A program made the translations under genes and the position numbers. A stretch of DNA of 64,000 nucleotides from Citrus sinensis (taxonomy: Eukaryota; Streptophyta; Magnoliopsida; Sapindales; Rutaceae): contig NC_068559.1 in assembly GCF_022201045.2 (NCBI RefSeq), positions 25,055,501 through 25,119,500 on the forward strand, given 5' to 3'. Shown piece after piece: positions 46,972 through 59,636 of the stretch (position 1 is the stretch's first letter; each line of letters starts with the position of its first letter). The notes under the pieces were generated by a model. That model did no database searches, had not been told where the DNA came from, and saw only the letters and a program-made list of their open reading frames with translations.

Positions 46972-48479
46972 TATTTGATCTTTTTAATTGATTAACAACT
47001 AAAACACAATATATAGGTATTTTTTTCAAGTGCTTATTTTAAAAAAGCATGTTCGTGTATGTTATTTTTAATCTTTGAAATTTGTATAAAGTAAACGAAA
47101 AGTAATGACCTAAGGACAGTTGTATATAAGAAAAGTAATAAAATTATTTTAAAAACCTTATTGTAGGAGCAGATAAAAAATTAGTGAACCAGATTAACCT
47201 AAATTACAATTTAATTTTTGGTTTGGTTATTAAGAATCAAATGGAAAAATTGGTGAACATATGGCTGGGCAGAAAATTTGTTGAACCAAATAATTCTGCC
47301 ATTGTCGCAGAGTCACAGTTTAATTTTATATGTAGTTGATAAAAACTAAATATTTTCGGTTCGTCCAAATAATCCAAAAAAATTAAAAATTGATTTTTAT
47401 GGCTTTAACCAAACCGGTCCTTTTCTTACCGATTTAATCGGTTCGGTTTGGAAAATAAATCGTTCGAAACAAATTATAAGACATAAAAACCAATCCGGTT
47501 GGTTCAGTTGAGCAAAGTCCGATCCAAATCGAAAAAAATTGGGACCATTTTGCGGAGCAATTAGCATCAAATAAATCATGTTATTACTATCATCTCTACC
47601 GTATTTGGTTCTCATCTAATTTTGTGTCTTAAAATTAAAAATTAAAAAATAATGACAAATGGAGACACAGATTCTAAATGATGTACAAATCAGGGAATAA
47701 TCATGGGATTGCTCAAATTTGATTACACTGTCACTGTACTTGCTACACTAATGGCGGGACACACGCAGTGTCAGAAGGAATTAATAAGATGAGAGGGCAA
47801 TTATAAATATACATCAAATAAATTTTTATTTGACAATCATAAATATACATGATGGCATCAGCATTCTCCCCTTGGTTGCTGAGAAGCCAGTCTTGAATCC
47901 TTTCAATCGAATCAGTTTATATGACATGATAAACAGTCACATTGAGAGAGAGAGAGAGAGTAAGAGCTCGAGATCTCCTCAAATAGTTGCAGCTTTTACT
48001 GCTCAATATGAGTAATTGATGCATGCAACCGCTTAGCTTCTACTTCTATGATACACTCAAAGCAATTAGATTTCTCCGATCAGTTTATGAGTAGTCCTGA
48101 CTTTGCACAGAAATCACATATTACTGAACCTTTTGGAATGTCGGAAATAAGATGGAATATACAACTGAACTAGGCATGACTTCTACGTACTCTCTGGCCA
48201 CGGAACATATGTTTTCCTGGAAAAAAGAGGTGCAGAGGAAGGAGTCAATTGATTCCTTATGCCAGTTAGTATTCTACAATTAGAGGGAAACAAACTTAGG
48301 GGACTGTTGCAAGGTTCTGACACGTAAAAGTGTGTGTGAATATGTTAAAGAGCATGTCTTGGATGAAAACTCACTCTTGGGAAGAAGTTGGAACAAATTT
48401 AAAAAATTCCAAGCATCCTGGAGAGTAAGGCCCTGAGCCAACGGCATCGGTATCGGTGTGCCTTCAACAGACATCCCCT
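46972..48479. other. Intergenic region between NUMT and cytokinin receptor gene
   Basis: AT-rich with no supported gene. A segment at about 47340-47560 is rich in CGGTTCGGTTTGG-like words, a low-complexity style often seen in dispersed plant repeats. A short (GA) run lies at 47943-47960. The end of the stretch should contain the 3' untranslated region of the minus-strand receptor gene. Confidence 0.5.
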
Positions 48480-51400
48480 CTATGGACTCCTATCAGGAAT
48501 TGGTGGGAAAAAACGTGAAACTTCTCGATATAGTTGTTCAGCTTCAAATGGTTTTGAAACATATCCATCCATTCCACTCCTTAGGCATTCCTCATAAGTA
48601 GCTTGGATCACATCTGCAGTCATGGCCAAAATGGGTACATGGAAGTTTGAAACATTTTCATAGGCCTCAATAGATACTTCTCCGCGTCGAATTCGATTGT
48701 TGAAATTATGTTCCATTTCCCGAATTATCTTTGTAGCTTCAAACCTGCAAAGAAACAGAATAAATAGCTTTTAGAAGCAGAATGAAGAAGATTATAAGTA
48801 GAGAGCTATGTATGCAGGATAAGTCAACCATGATAAGTTGCCATCACATCATCGGTCAACAATTCAAAGCTTCAGGCCAAATAATGACAATTTTACGGTT
48901 GAGAAGCTTGTAACTCCTTTTCCATGAGATTTTCAAGTTTAATTTCCAAACAAGAATTGCTATAAGTAAAAAACTTTCAAAGCAAGGAAGCATCTCATAC
49001 CCATCCATTTCCGGCATCTGGATATCCATGAAGCAGGCATCAAACTGATGGGGTGGCATGAGCAGCTCAGTCGCCTTTTTACCTCTCTCTACACAAACCA
49101 CAGCAGCTCCATACCTCTTCAAACCAGCAGCAGCTACTTTGAGGTTCACATTATTGTCATCAACGATTAATATTTTTCTCCCTAAAAGAAGATGACGCAG
49201 AGACATGCTGGGGAGCTCCCAATTGCGGATATTACCCTTGTTCCCGACACCCATGGCTCGTTGTAGAGATGCAGCCAGCATGCTCGATCTTAGGGGCTTC
49301 ATGATTACGGTAGGAATACTAACACCATCAGTTGAAGTGTTTGCTCTAGAAGAGCTGATAGAATTAGCCAGAAGAAACAGCTTTGACTGAAACCCACAAC
49401 CAAGTTTTCTCAAGTTGTTAACAAAAAGGGTTGAAACACTAGTATCCTTCTCCCAAACTTCTTGCTCGACAAGGATCATGTTGATAATCTTACTACCACT
49501 GGCTATTTGAGATAAACATTGAAGCTGGTCAGAAACCACTTCGACTTGAATTCCAAGACGTTGGATATGATATCTCGACACCTTGGCTCGGATGGGTCTG
49601 GGGTCCACAACTAATGCCTTCATACCTTGAAATTCTGAAGACACAGAGTTTGGCTGGTTGTTCATTTGCTGGCTATTGTGCTCGTTTGAAGTGGAGGAGC
49701 CATTGCCAAAGACAGCAGTAAATGTAAAAGTAGACCCAATGTTTGGAATGCTAACAAATCCAATTTCACCCTTCATGCGGCCAACCAAATACTTGCTTAT
49801 GCTTAGCCCAATACCCGTACCTCCATGAGTTCGGGAAATAGATGGACCAACCTGCATAAAAGGGGTGAAAATGCGGGATTGGGCTTCTAGAGGGATTCCT
49901 TGACCTGTATCTTCAACTGACACAATTAAATTGATGAGATCAGCGGATGATGATTTGAACGGACTAGTTGATCCATCTTGATTGAAAGTTTTAAATCCTT
50001 TCCAGCTGTGGCATCTGTCTGCAACAGGATAACCACTCAAGGTGTTCTTTGATGATGACAATTCTGTCTCAACTTCTATAGAGTCAACCACCTCTTCAAC
50101 AAGGTAAACAGTGACAAAGATGTGTCCTTTTTCTGTGAACTGTACAAGCACGGTGAAAATTCATTTACATTGCTACTCATGTAAACAACACAGAACACGT
50201 CCTACATTAAATATGCATTCATACTGATACCTTATATACTTATACATACAACAGAAACCACAATCATGCCTGTAGCAAACCACACACAACATAAATCTTT
50301 TTCAGAACAAGGTTGTGGATCCATTGTCTATAAGCTTGGATTTTCTTTTTCTTTCACTTCCCACAAGGCACAATATTGAACTACAAACACAAATCTTTGC
50401 TTTGTCCAACGCACATACTAAATAAATCCTCTGGATAGTTCATTTGTTCCCCTCAAAGTTCATGTCACACAAAATCTGAATTAAAAATTCCCGAATAATT
50501 TCTTAAGTAAACTCAATTGAGAATTGACTGCAAACTTACTTTAATTGAGTTCCCCATAAGATTGGTGATGATTTGTCGAAACCTCCCCGGGTCACCAATT
50601 AGAGTTTCGGGAACGCGATCAGAGATATATACTGCCAACTGCTCTTGCCCATGAATTATTTTATGCAAATTTCAAAAGTTTAGATGTTAGACCACAAAAT
50701 ATTAACACCAGTAAAAAGTCATTGCAATAATGAGGACATAGCTGACCTCTACGCCTTTATCTTGAGACTTCCCAGAAAAGAGTGATAATACATCATCCAA
50801 AATTGCCCGTAGATTAAAGCTCACTGCCTCAAGCTCAAGCTTACCAGATTCGACCTTTGCCTGATCCAAAACCTCATTTATCAGTGAGACGAGAGCTTTA
50901 CCGCTGGCTTGCGCAGTTCTGACATAATCCTGTTGAGTGACATCTAATTCTGTATCCATAAGCATATCCAACATCCCTGCAAGATAATAAAATCACAGTT
51001 ATTAATTCCTCGATTTCATCGTAAACAATTTTCCAGAATAATTATTATGAGCATATAGAGAAAAAAAAAGCTTTAAAGCTCACCTAGAACACCATTCATT
51101 GGAGTTCTGATCTCATGAGAAACAGTAGCAAGGAACTACAGAAGGTCAAAGTATGATTAGAATAACATAAACATAAGAGGTGAAACTGAACAAATCTTTC
51201 CAGAATATATTAGAGGAATCAAGCACCTGTGACTTTGCAACATCAGCTGCCTCAGCCTTCTTTTTAAGCTCCATCATCCCATGGTAATCTTCTTCAACTT
51301 TAGCAATTCGATTCACAGTTGCCTGGAATATATGTCCAACAAGTGATGCAATCACAAGGATGCCTATTGAAGTTGATATTGCCAACAATGGCCATGGGGC

Positions 51401-53761
51401 TTTTTGCTTGAATCTGCATTAAAACCAACTCAGGTCATGACCGTTTAAACTACTTTACATCCTAGTAACTAAAATAATAAGGGAAACAGGGAAGGCTCCT
51501 TTCAAATAGAAGATTCCCTATCTTTTAGGTAAGTGATCTACAACATGATTATATTATAGCCGTTCACAAACAAATGAACCAGACAGAAGGAGAATCTTAA
51601 AGAATCTGCGGTAAGAGAGAAGAAGTTATTGACTACCTGCAACGCATCTCATGCTTTCTAAACGGATCTCCAAAATTAAGGGTGCTAACAAGCCACAAAC
51701 CATCATCTGATACATTTGAACCATACATGCTGATTGGATGAGATAAATTTGTGATGTCATATACATTCACAAATATGGTTTGTTTGCTTGCTAACTGGTG
51801 AAGTAACTTCTCCACAAGTGATTCAATGTCAAAGATTCCACCAAGATACCTGGTTTGGCAGCAGCAACAACATTAGAAACATTCCCTGATATTCTTCATC
51901 ATAGTAATTCTGTACTTTTTCAGTGCTCACTGGAAAGCATTCTACTACTACATAGCATGATATCAAGAAGAATAAAATCTTTTCATTTTCTACTGCATAT
52001 CATTCACAACACGAAGTTGTTTTCTGAACATTAAGTTCAGCATATACAACCTATTGTAAGAGATTAACTTTCTTTATTTATAAAAGAAAAAAAAGAAGTT
52101 ATTTTCCATTTTGTACATGTCTATAAATGGAACTGCTTAATCCTGATCTTGTCATTGAAGATGCAGAACCATGTCAATTTTTTCTTAAACAAATATGACT
52201 TCTCGATAGAATTCAATACATACCCATCAGTCGCTTCAATCCTCTCATTCGGAGTAGCATTTGAGGGGAGCTCCCTCTTGTAGACAGCAAATGTCAAAAT
52301 AACTCCGAGACGGTTTGTTTTCAGTAACCTGAAAGGAGCAGTTAGGACTCCTTTTCCTGATGCTCTTGCTCGCAACACATTTTCACGATCTTCCTGTGAT
52401 ACGCAAGTAATGAAACTTCACAAATAAGCTTTCAAAATGATAAACTATGACCATGAAAGGTCAAGATAATTTCAACTTGTCATGATTTTAAGATGAAGTA
52501 ATACAAACTAGAATCAAAATTCTGCATTTCTCAGTGAAAGCTATAGGTATGGCAACGAAACTTCACAGCATGAAGCGCTGAAAATGTAAAAAGAAACTTA
52601 CTTTTCCTGAAAGCATATCAAGAGAAATCACATGTGAAACAGTATCCTGTGCAAAGATAACTGGAGCATATTCTTCTTCGATTGGGGATGGCTCATCCTT
52701 ATGAACAGGATTATGTTCGAAGGTATCCATCCTCTTAATAGTCCAGCCTTGTTGCTTTTCAAATTCTTCCCTTTCAGAGCGGAGCACCCTAACAGCATAT
52801 GCCACGCCACTTGTGAGCGGCCTTTCAAAAGCAGTTCTTTCTGTGTACCTAGTGAAAGTCATCTACGTGTTCTTACAGTTAGTTTGTTTTGTTCACTGAA
52901 GACTAATGAAAAGAACACACACAAAAGAACTCAGATCTGGCTTTTGGTTACGCTAAGCTGACCAGATTAACAATCTCTACAGAACCGCATAGAAATTTAA
53001 TTAATTTAACATTTTGAGACAAAACCGTGTATCATACAGAAAATGCTTGTGCTCTAATTGCAGAATTAAAAGCAACTACAAAATTAAGCACCCCATTCAC
53101 TCCAAACTTAGGAGTTCCTCCGCCAAAAAGTTTATGCGAACAAAAGAAAAATTAAGACAAATTCTCTCCAAAAACAAAACCAGAGCAAGGGAATTGAGGG
53201 CTGAAAGTGGAGAATTATCAGTTGCAAACTGTTTCAAATCTAATGTTGCAAAAGATAACAGAGGAGATCACATACCTGATCAATAGCAGACGGGTTCTTG
53301 CCATGGTGGAAAGTTGAGATCAGTATGGACATAGCCTGAACATGGTTCATGCTCACATTAAACTGATCCTGTAACATCCTAGCCCTCTCATCACACATAC
53401 TACCAAGAGCCTCTCTCCTCTTCTCGGTGGCTTGTGAGCTCATGTACCAAAAGATCCACAGAGAAACCAAAGTCCAAAAAAGCAACCATGTGATTAAGAC
53501 TTTTCTCCACCATGTTTCTCTAACTCTTTTGGACCCAATAGACTGGTAATACAAATGATGAATGTAGTAACTGTTCCCTGAGATCCTCTCCCAGCAATTT
53601 AGCCACATCTTAAAAACTTCACCACGCAAATCAGTCTTGGTATCCTTGCTTTCATAATTCATGAAGCAGTTCATTGAAATCACAGAAACTATCCAGCAGC
53701 ATAGCATCCAAAGTAAATGCCCCACCTTTAAACCAAACCCAAACACATGAAGCAAACTCAT
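48480..53761 (-). CDS. AHK3: Cytokinin receptor histidine kinase (AHK3 type)
   Basis: A hybrid sensor kinase that binds cytokinin through a lumenal CHASE domain and starts the His-Asp phosphorelay to AHP proteins and B-type ARRs; the family is mainly in the ER membrane. Ten minus-strand exons give 1033 residues (Arabidopsis AHK3 has 1036): 53761-53276, 52862-52602, 52393-52224, 51849-51637, 51413-51227, 51135-51084, 50976-50747, 50638-50540, 50139-49001, 48744-48480. All are GT-AG and phases agree. Membrane segments lie at about 12-32, 87-107 and 386-407, with CHASE between the last two. HisKA has [15 protein letters not shown] with His446. ATPase boxes are N ([14 protein letters not shown], about 552-566), G1 (DTGQGIP, 643) and G2 (GGTGIGLS, 676). 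A degenerate receiver-like domain precedes the true receiver, which has Asp893-Asp894, phospho-acceptor Asp938 ([12 protein letters not shown]) and Lys1010. The ATG at 53761 ([16 protein letters not shown]) is chosen because it matches AHK3; the upstream frame has no ATG. All key residues are present, so it should be functional. Confidence 0.95.
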
Positions 53762-55890
53762 CCAAAAGAGTTTAATTAGTTCCACCTCCACCTCCAGCTA
53801 ACTTGAAACAGTGACAAGTTGAAGTGGGTCTTACTTATAGTTAATTCCAGCTATAGAAATGACCCACTACCAAATATACAGAGGCTGCCCAGTAAAACCC
53901 AACATAAACAAAAATCCAAATTTGAAATAAGAGGAATAGAAGTTAGCAAGAACTAGAGCTCACCCACCCCCAAATTCACTACAAAAGGCTATCCTCCTAA
54001 AAGGGAATGCATTCAACCCCCTCCAACAAAAGGGAAAAAAAAAATCAAAGAACCCCTCAGAAGTCTCTAATTCTTAATAGAAATTGATTTTTATCCTGTT
54101 AGCCAAGCCAGTTTAAAAATCAAAGCACAGAACCAAACTGGCCAGCAACAAAAGTTTCGAAATTTAGCAATCAAATCAGACACCCAACAAAGAATCTTTA
54201 GACAAGATAATCTTAGTTTATAAGACTCTCCTTAAACTCCTGAAATCAAACATAAAGAAAATCAAGCAAGTGGATGTTGTTATTGAGGTTTGACTCCACA
54301 AGAGTTTACAACTTCTTGTACATGTAAAAGAAGGTAAAAAGAAATTATTCATGGACGCTACTAAAACACTAGTACGATTTAAGAAAGAACAATTGGAGAA
54401 ACAAAAAGATTAGCTTGACAAATGGAAATGGTGGTAGAAACTAGAATTGTCTACTAGCAAAGGCTATAATCTCTATATCCATACCATCCACGCAATAAAA
54501 ATTTACAAAAATAATAAAAGACTTGAAATTTACATATAATAAGAAAAAAATATTTTATCATATTTTAGAGACATTAAATAATAAATAAAATACGGACAGA
54601 AAAGGTAAGCTTCCACCGAACAGAAAGAGAAAATCACTGCGTTTGTTTTGTTTTTTGTTTTTTTTTTTTTTTTTTGAAATTTTGCCCTCCGCGCTTAGCT
54701 TTCCTTCGTGTTCGCGTCCCTATCCATCCAATGCGCAGTAGGCAACTTCTACACGCTAAGTGGTTAACTTATGTGTTTGTATGGCTGTACTTTTTATTGA
54801 CAAAAGTAACCTTACATGACAAACAATATTTCAAACAGTAACCATCGACTTTATTTTTAGCTCTCATGGCATTAGATGCCCCCTTGTTTTTCCGAAATTG
54901 CCACAAGAGTACCCTTTGAGTCAAAAAGATTAGGTAAGAGATAAGACCCCCCACGATAGGAACCTCTCAAGGTCTTGTTATGTCTTCTCTGTTTCGGAAT
55001 CTAAGCCTAACCTTTTGCATATTGCTACATTATGCTTTGCCCCTAATGTCAAGATGTATCCTTCATTCATTCAATGGATATCAATTAAGAAATAAATTAA
55101 GTTAATAATTATTTAAAATGTAGTGTCGGTGTATTAATATTTTTGTACTATATCCCCCAAATTTCTTTAACTTTAAATTTATTTTTACATTGTTATCTTA
55201 TTAGAAATTAATAAAAGACTATCATTTGATTCAAAATTTAAACAAACAAAATGTAATGGTTAATTTATTTCTTAATTAGACGAAAATTTTATTCTATCAT
55301 TTCTTAATTTATTTCTTATTATTTTGTTAATAGCTATGACGAATTTTTTATTTATGAAGAAGTGTGCATAATATCAATCAGAGCAGTGAGAGTAACCAAT
55401 AATCAGTGACTTAATAATACCCAACTATTGACATGTGCAAAATGAAATTAAAGGTAAGTTCATAACTTATAACAAAATAAGGAATTTATTGTGTGTGTGC
55501 ATGACACCTCATCTCATAATGTAAGCTAAAAAGTTAAACCCCACAAATGATAGAATAAACTTTATAGTAGAATTGTAGTTGTAACCAACACTTATAACCT
55601 ATGGGTAATAGGACGGGCAATGAGCATCTTTTTTTGTTTGTTTGCTTTTACAAGTTGTTTACGTTATAGGAAGCAAATGCTTTATTACAAGGAACTAGGT
55701 ATTGCATGCAAATAGATAGTACTAAGGAGGGCATTAATGTCAATACGATCCACGGGTGTCGGAAAAGTAGTTAGACGACAAACAGTGGCAAAATAGCAAA
55801 TAAGAGAATAAAGTGATGGCAAGAGTACAAGGACACTTTAATCAAGGCATGTCACCAAGTGATTAGCCCATCACTACCCACTTACATGCT
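53762..55890. other. Upstream region of cytokinin receptor gene and intergenic DNA
   Basis: The first several hundred bases hold the promoter and 5' leader of the minus-strand receptor gene. Beyond about 54600 the sequence has a T-run at 54658-54675 and AT-rich DNA without recognisable exons. A stretch at about 54780-54980 has moderate GC but no family likeness. Confidence 0.5.
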
Positions 55891-55898
55891 GTTGGCGT

Positions 55899-55926
55899 CT
55901 CTCTCTCCCTCTCTCTCTCTCTCTCT
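55899..55926. repeat. (CT)n microsatellite
   Basis: A run of CTCTCTCCCTCTCTCTCTCT type. It is followed at 55930-56060 by a GC-richer patch containing GTGTCGCGGCGGCGACGG and two CGTGTCGC-like words. It could be a promoter of an unseen unit, but no exon follows. Confidence 0.8.
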
Positions 55927-56060
55927 GACAGCGATGTTCCACATCAGCGCACCGTTCTTTGGCTCAAACCAATAATATCAGACAACGTGTCGCGGCGGCG
56001 ACGGATGATCTTGCTACGTGTCGCCTGCAGGGTTTAGATAAGACGAATAGCATCTGTCTC

Positions 56061-58948
56061 CCACGTGTACAAGAATGGACTTTCTTAAAAATCTTCAATT
56101 TATTTTGTCCGCATCTGCTCAGGTTTTTTTTTTTTTTCACTAACTTCTTTTTTCTTCTACAACTGTATCGGGTCGCTGTGATCCGTGAAATTCTTGTGTA
56201 CGTCGATGGACTTGCCAAAAAAGTTAAAAATATATATATATATATATATATATTTTCTTTCATTAAAAATAATTAATAATTTAATAGTAGATTTTTTTTT
56301 AATATTCTTTTAACAATACATTACAGTGGCCAGAGAGGATTATGGGTACCTAATAAATTTTGAATTCTCCTAATTTTGTTAATTATTTAGGAAAAAAAAC
56401 AATGACTGATCATATAATTTTCAAGGAAGACAATACATATTTGATTGCAACATCTCATATCAACAGTAAAAATTGGTTTCCAATGGTTTACGAGATTTGA
56501 ATTCTTCTTTAATTACAAAGTTAAAAAATAAATCCGTAATGAATTATGTGCCAAAAAAGACATTTAAATAAAGGTCTCGTAATTATTTGAGCTTATAACA
56601 TGCACCCAAAAGTAACTCAAAACTCTTATCAACGCGTTGAGAGTAGAAAATGACAAATATATTTAGAGATGTAAATTTAAATTTTGTGAAACTTCATTTT
56701 AAAAAATAAAAATAAAAAGTCCAATTTGAAGTCATTGTAAAAATTTTGCAAGGCATAGAGCTATAGATAGAAAAAGCAACGGGGACCCCCGCGTCACGGG
56801 GATGCAGTTTATCTCAAAATTTAACGTAAGAGAGAGTAGTTTTATACACTATTGTGCCAGATGGATGATGTTGAAATTACTATGAGCTAGTTGTTAGACA
56901 CTCCCGTGAATTTTAAAAAAAAAAAAATCACCACAAAGCATAACAATTATGTGCGACCTTTTAGAAAAGTTCAAATTCAATGCTGCATTGATGATAAAAA
57001 TAATTTGTAATAAATTTCTTCTCCGGTTAGAAATTTATAAATTCAATTGGGGCTCAGTTCAGTTCTGAAGCCAGGCACAGAGGATATTGTTTTTAATTAA
57101 AGCCATATAAAAAATAAAATAAAAATAAAAAAATTGTTCAGTAAAACATCCCCGATTAGTCTAATCACTGCATCCCGTAATTAAAGAGAAATTAATGCAT
57201 AAAATAAGATAGGTCAGCTTTGTCTTACATGCATGAACATTGAAAAAATTATTCATCTGATTGTGACAAATGACATTAACTTTCAACAGAATTGGTATGA
57301 ACAGGTACAGGTTTGTCCGGCTCCAAATTTGTGTACAGCTCCATGGGTCCCCTTAATATGCAGCGGCTGTATTTCACACAGTTGCTTTTTATTATTATTA
57401 TTTTTTTTAATAGACTATTTAACCGGCCACCGGATCAATTATTTAAAGAGGCAAATATTAAAGGTCATTATCATGCAACACACTCATGTTAGCCAAATAT
57501 CCAACTAATCAATTTAAACTAGGAAAATACCCAATACCCCCTCAACTTGACACGAGCTTTTTTTTTTTTTTTTTTTTTGGGGAAAAACATAAAAAATATA
57601 CTTAAAGTATCTAACTTCTGTGCTAATGAGAATAATGTTTAAATATAATTTAATAAAAAAATTGACAAATTGATTAATTTTTAATATTTCATTACAAATA
57701 TAATCATATTTTGCATAAAAATTATCAAAGTATTGTTATCAACTTTTTGATAGTGCATTACCGTCTAAATAGCTCGAGTCTAGACCTATATAAAGAACTA
57801 ATTTTTTTTTTCAAACATCTAAAAGAAATTAATCTCACAATGCTCATTTAGTGACTTAAACCTCTGCCTACCATTACGAGGGCATTTGTTTTAAATCAAA
57901 ATATTACATAATTATCAAATGATTATCCTGTGGATAGTTATAATGGATACAACATTACTAATGGACACTTATAAATGTAATGTTAGTTACAATAATCAAA
58001 CAATTTCTATGGATATTTATAATGGACACTTGTACATGTAATGTTAATTTTTGATTTATTGCTATTAGGATATTGGACATTATAACATTAAAATCGGTAT
58101 TTACAATTATAAGCACAATTTAAGTTAATTAACTTATTAGTTAATTATTTGATAGATTAAATTGCTTCAAAGCTTAGGTTATGATCGGGATTGCATTGGA
58201 TTCCCAAATAAATCATTTAGGATTGATTCTTAAATAATCAGCTTTCGAAATAATTTATTTGTTTATTTGGTAAATTTAGATTATCGAAGAATAACTCCTC
58301 AAATAATTTCTAAGAAAATGTTTGGTAAATTACCCATTTATGTGTTTTGCGTATAGAAATGATAAAAATAGATATTTTATATTTCTTCCTGGAATAATAA
58401 ATACATCTAAAATTTATTTCAAAATTACTTTTTAAGGAAACTTAAAAAAAATTAACTCGAAATTTCAAAATTATTTAATTCGGCAATTAACTGACTTCTT
58501 TTTTTTGTTTATATCTTATAGAAATCTAATTAACATTGAGTAAGATAATTAATGTTATTTATATTAATAAGCACAAAGAGAGAATTGGTTGAGGCCACCA
58601 ACGTGACTGCTCTAGCACCCTCAACGGTAGAGTCACCAATGATGGTGAAGGAACCATAATATAGGCATATTTGGTATCATTAAATTTACAATTTTTGTAT
58701 TTACAATATGGTAATACATTTTTCATAAAAAAAATAAAAAATAAAGACCTCCTTTGGGTTTGTATGGTACTATGATTAGATAGTTGTGACTTTTAACGAA
58801 TAGATTTAAAGTTGTAGTTTGAAATCTGAAATGATTTTATCTCACAATAATAGGTACAACACCTACATTGTCCCCGTAATTTATCAAAAATACAATTATT
58901 TTAATTTATAACAAATTCTAAATTTTATTATAGTAAGATAAAAAACTA
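56061..58948. other. AT-rich intergenic DNA
   Basis: No gene is recognised. It contains a (TA)n tract at 56230-56253, A-runs and T-runs (57559-57578), and repeated words at 57930-58060 (ATGGACACTT and AATGGATAC). An imperfect stretch at 58180-58460 (GTTTATTTGGTAAATTTAG) resembles the hAT-type element that follows, but its ends are unclear. Confidence 0.5.
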
Positions 58949-59636
58949 AGGGCCAGTTTGGGAATGTTGTAGATTTTAAAATCATTATTGTTAGCTTTAT
59001 TGTAAAAATAATCAGTTAAATGTTTGGTAAATTTTATTTTCAGAAATATTGTGAGTTTTGAAAGCAGTTATAGACATTTGGTAAAATTTATTGTTAAACT
59101 GCTGAAAGTAAACAAATTACTAAAATGTATATAATGTAGGATAAAATTTACTTATACATATAAAAACATGTCCATATAATATTTTTAATTGTGCATTATA
59201 ATAAGTTTTGGTAAAAATAAAATTTATAAAATATTGATTTTATTTTTTTTATCTTAAAACAATTGATAATTAAATTTATAATATAGTGAAAAAAAATTAA
59301 TAATAATTCGACCAACAATTTGATATTAATAAATTTATATTGATGAATTATAATAAAAATTTATTAAAATATTGATTTTGTTTCCAATTTGAATAAGAAT
59401 AATTTTGGGTTTAGGTAATAATTTTAAGGATATTTATGAAATTGTATTAAAAGATAAAATTGATTCTCAAAATCATAATCTAAAATATACTCCTTCCCTA
59501 ATTTTCAAAATCAGTTGTAGAAGGGGCTAATTTTGACAAAAAAGTGATTTTAATTTTGTTTCACCAAACACTAAAATTAGTTTTAAAATTTTTAAAATTA
59601 CTTTAAGCCTCCTAAAAATAATCTCAAACAGGCCCT
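58949..59636. mobile_element. hAT-like MITE
   Basis: The left end AGGGCCAGTTTGGGA and the reverse complement of the right end AGGGCCTGTTTGAGA are terminal inverted repeats of the hAT style. The interior of about 690 bp is AT-rich and non-coding, with subterminal words such as TTTGGTAAATTTTA and ATTTTAAAATCA. The flanks AAAAACTA and AAAACCAA are only partly alike, so the 8-bp target duplication is not perfect. Confidence 0.65.

Noticed and set aside
53014..53286. 90-codon plus-strand frame in the cytokinin receptor gene
   Set aside because: It lies in intron 1 of the receptor and has a basic, low-complexity composition without family resemblance.
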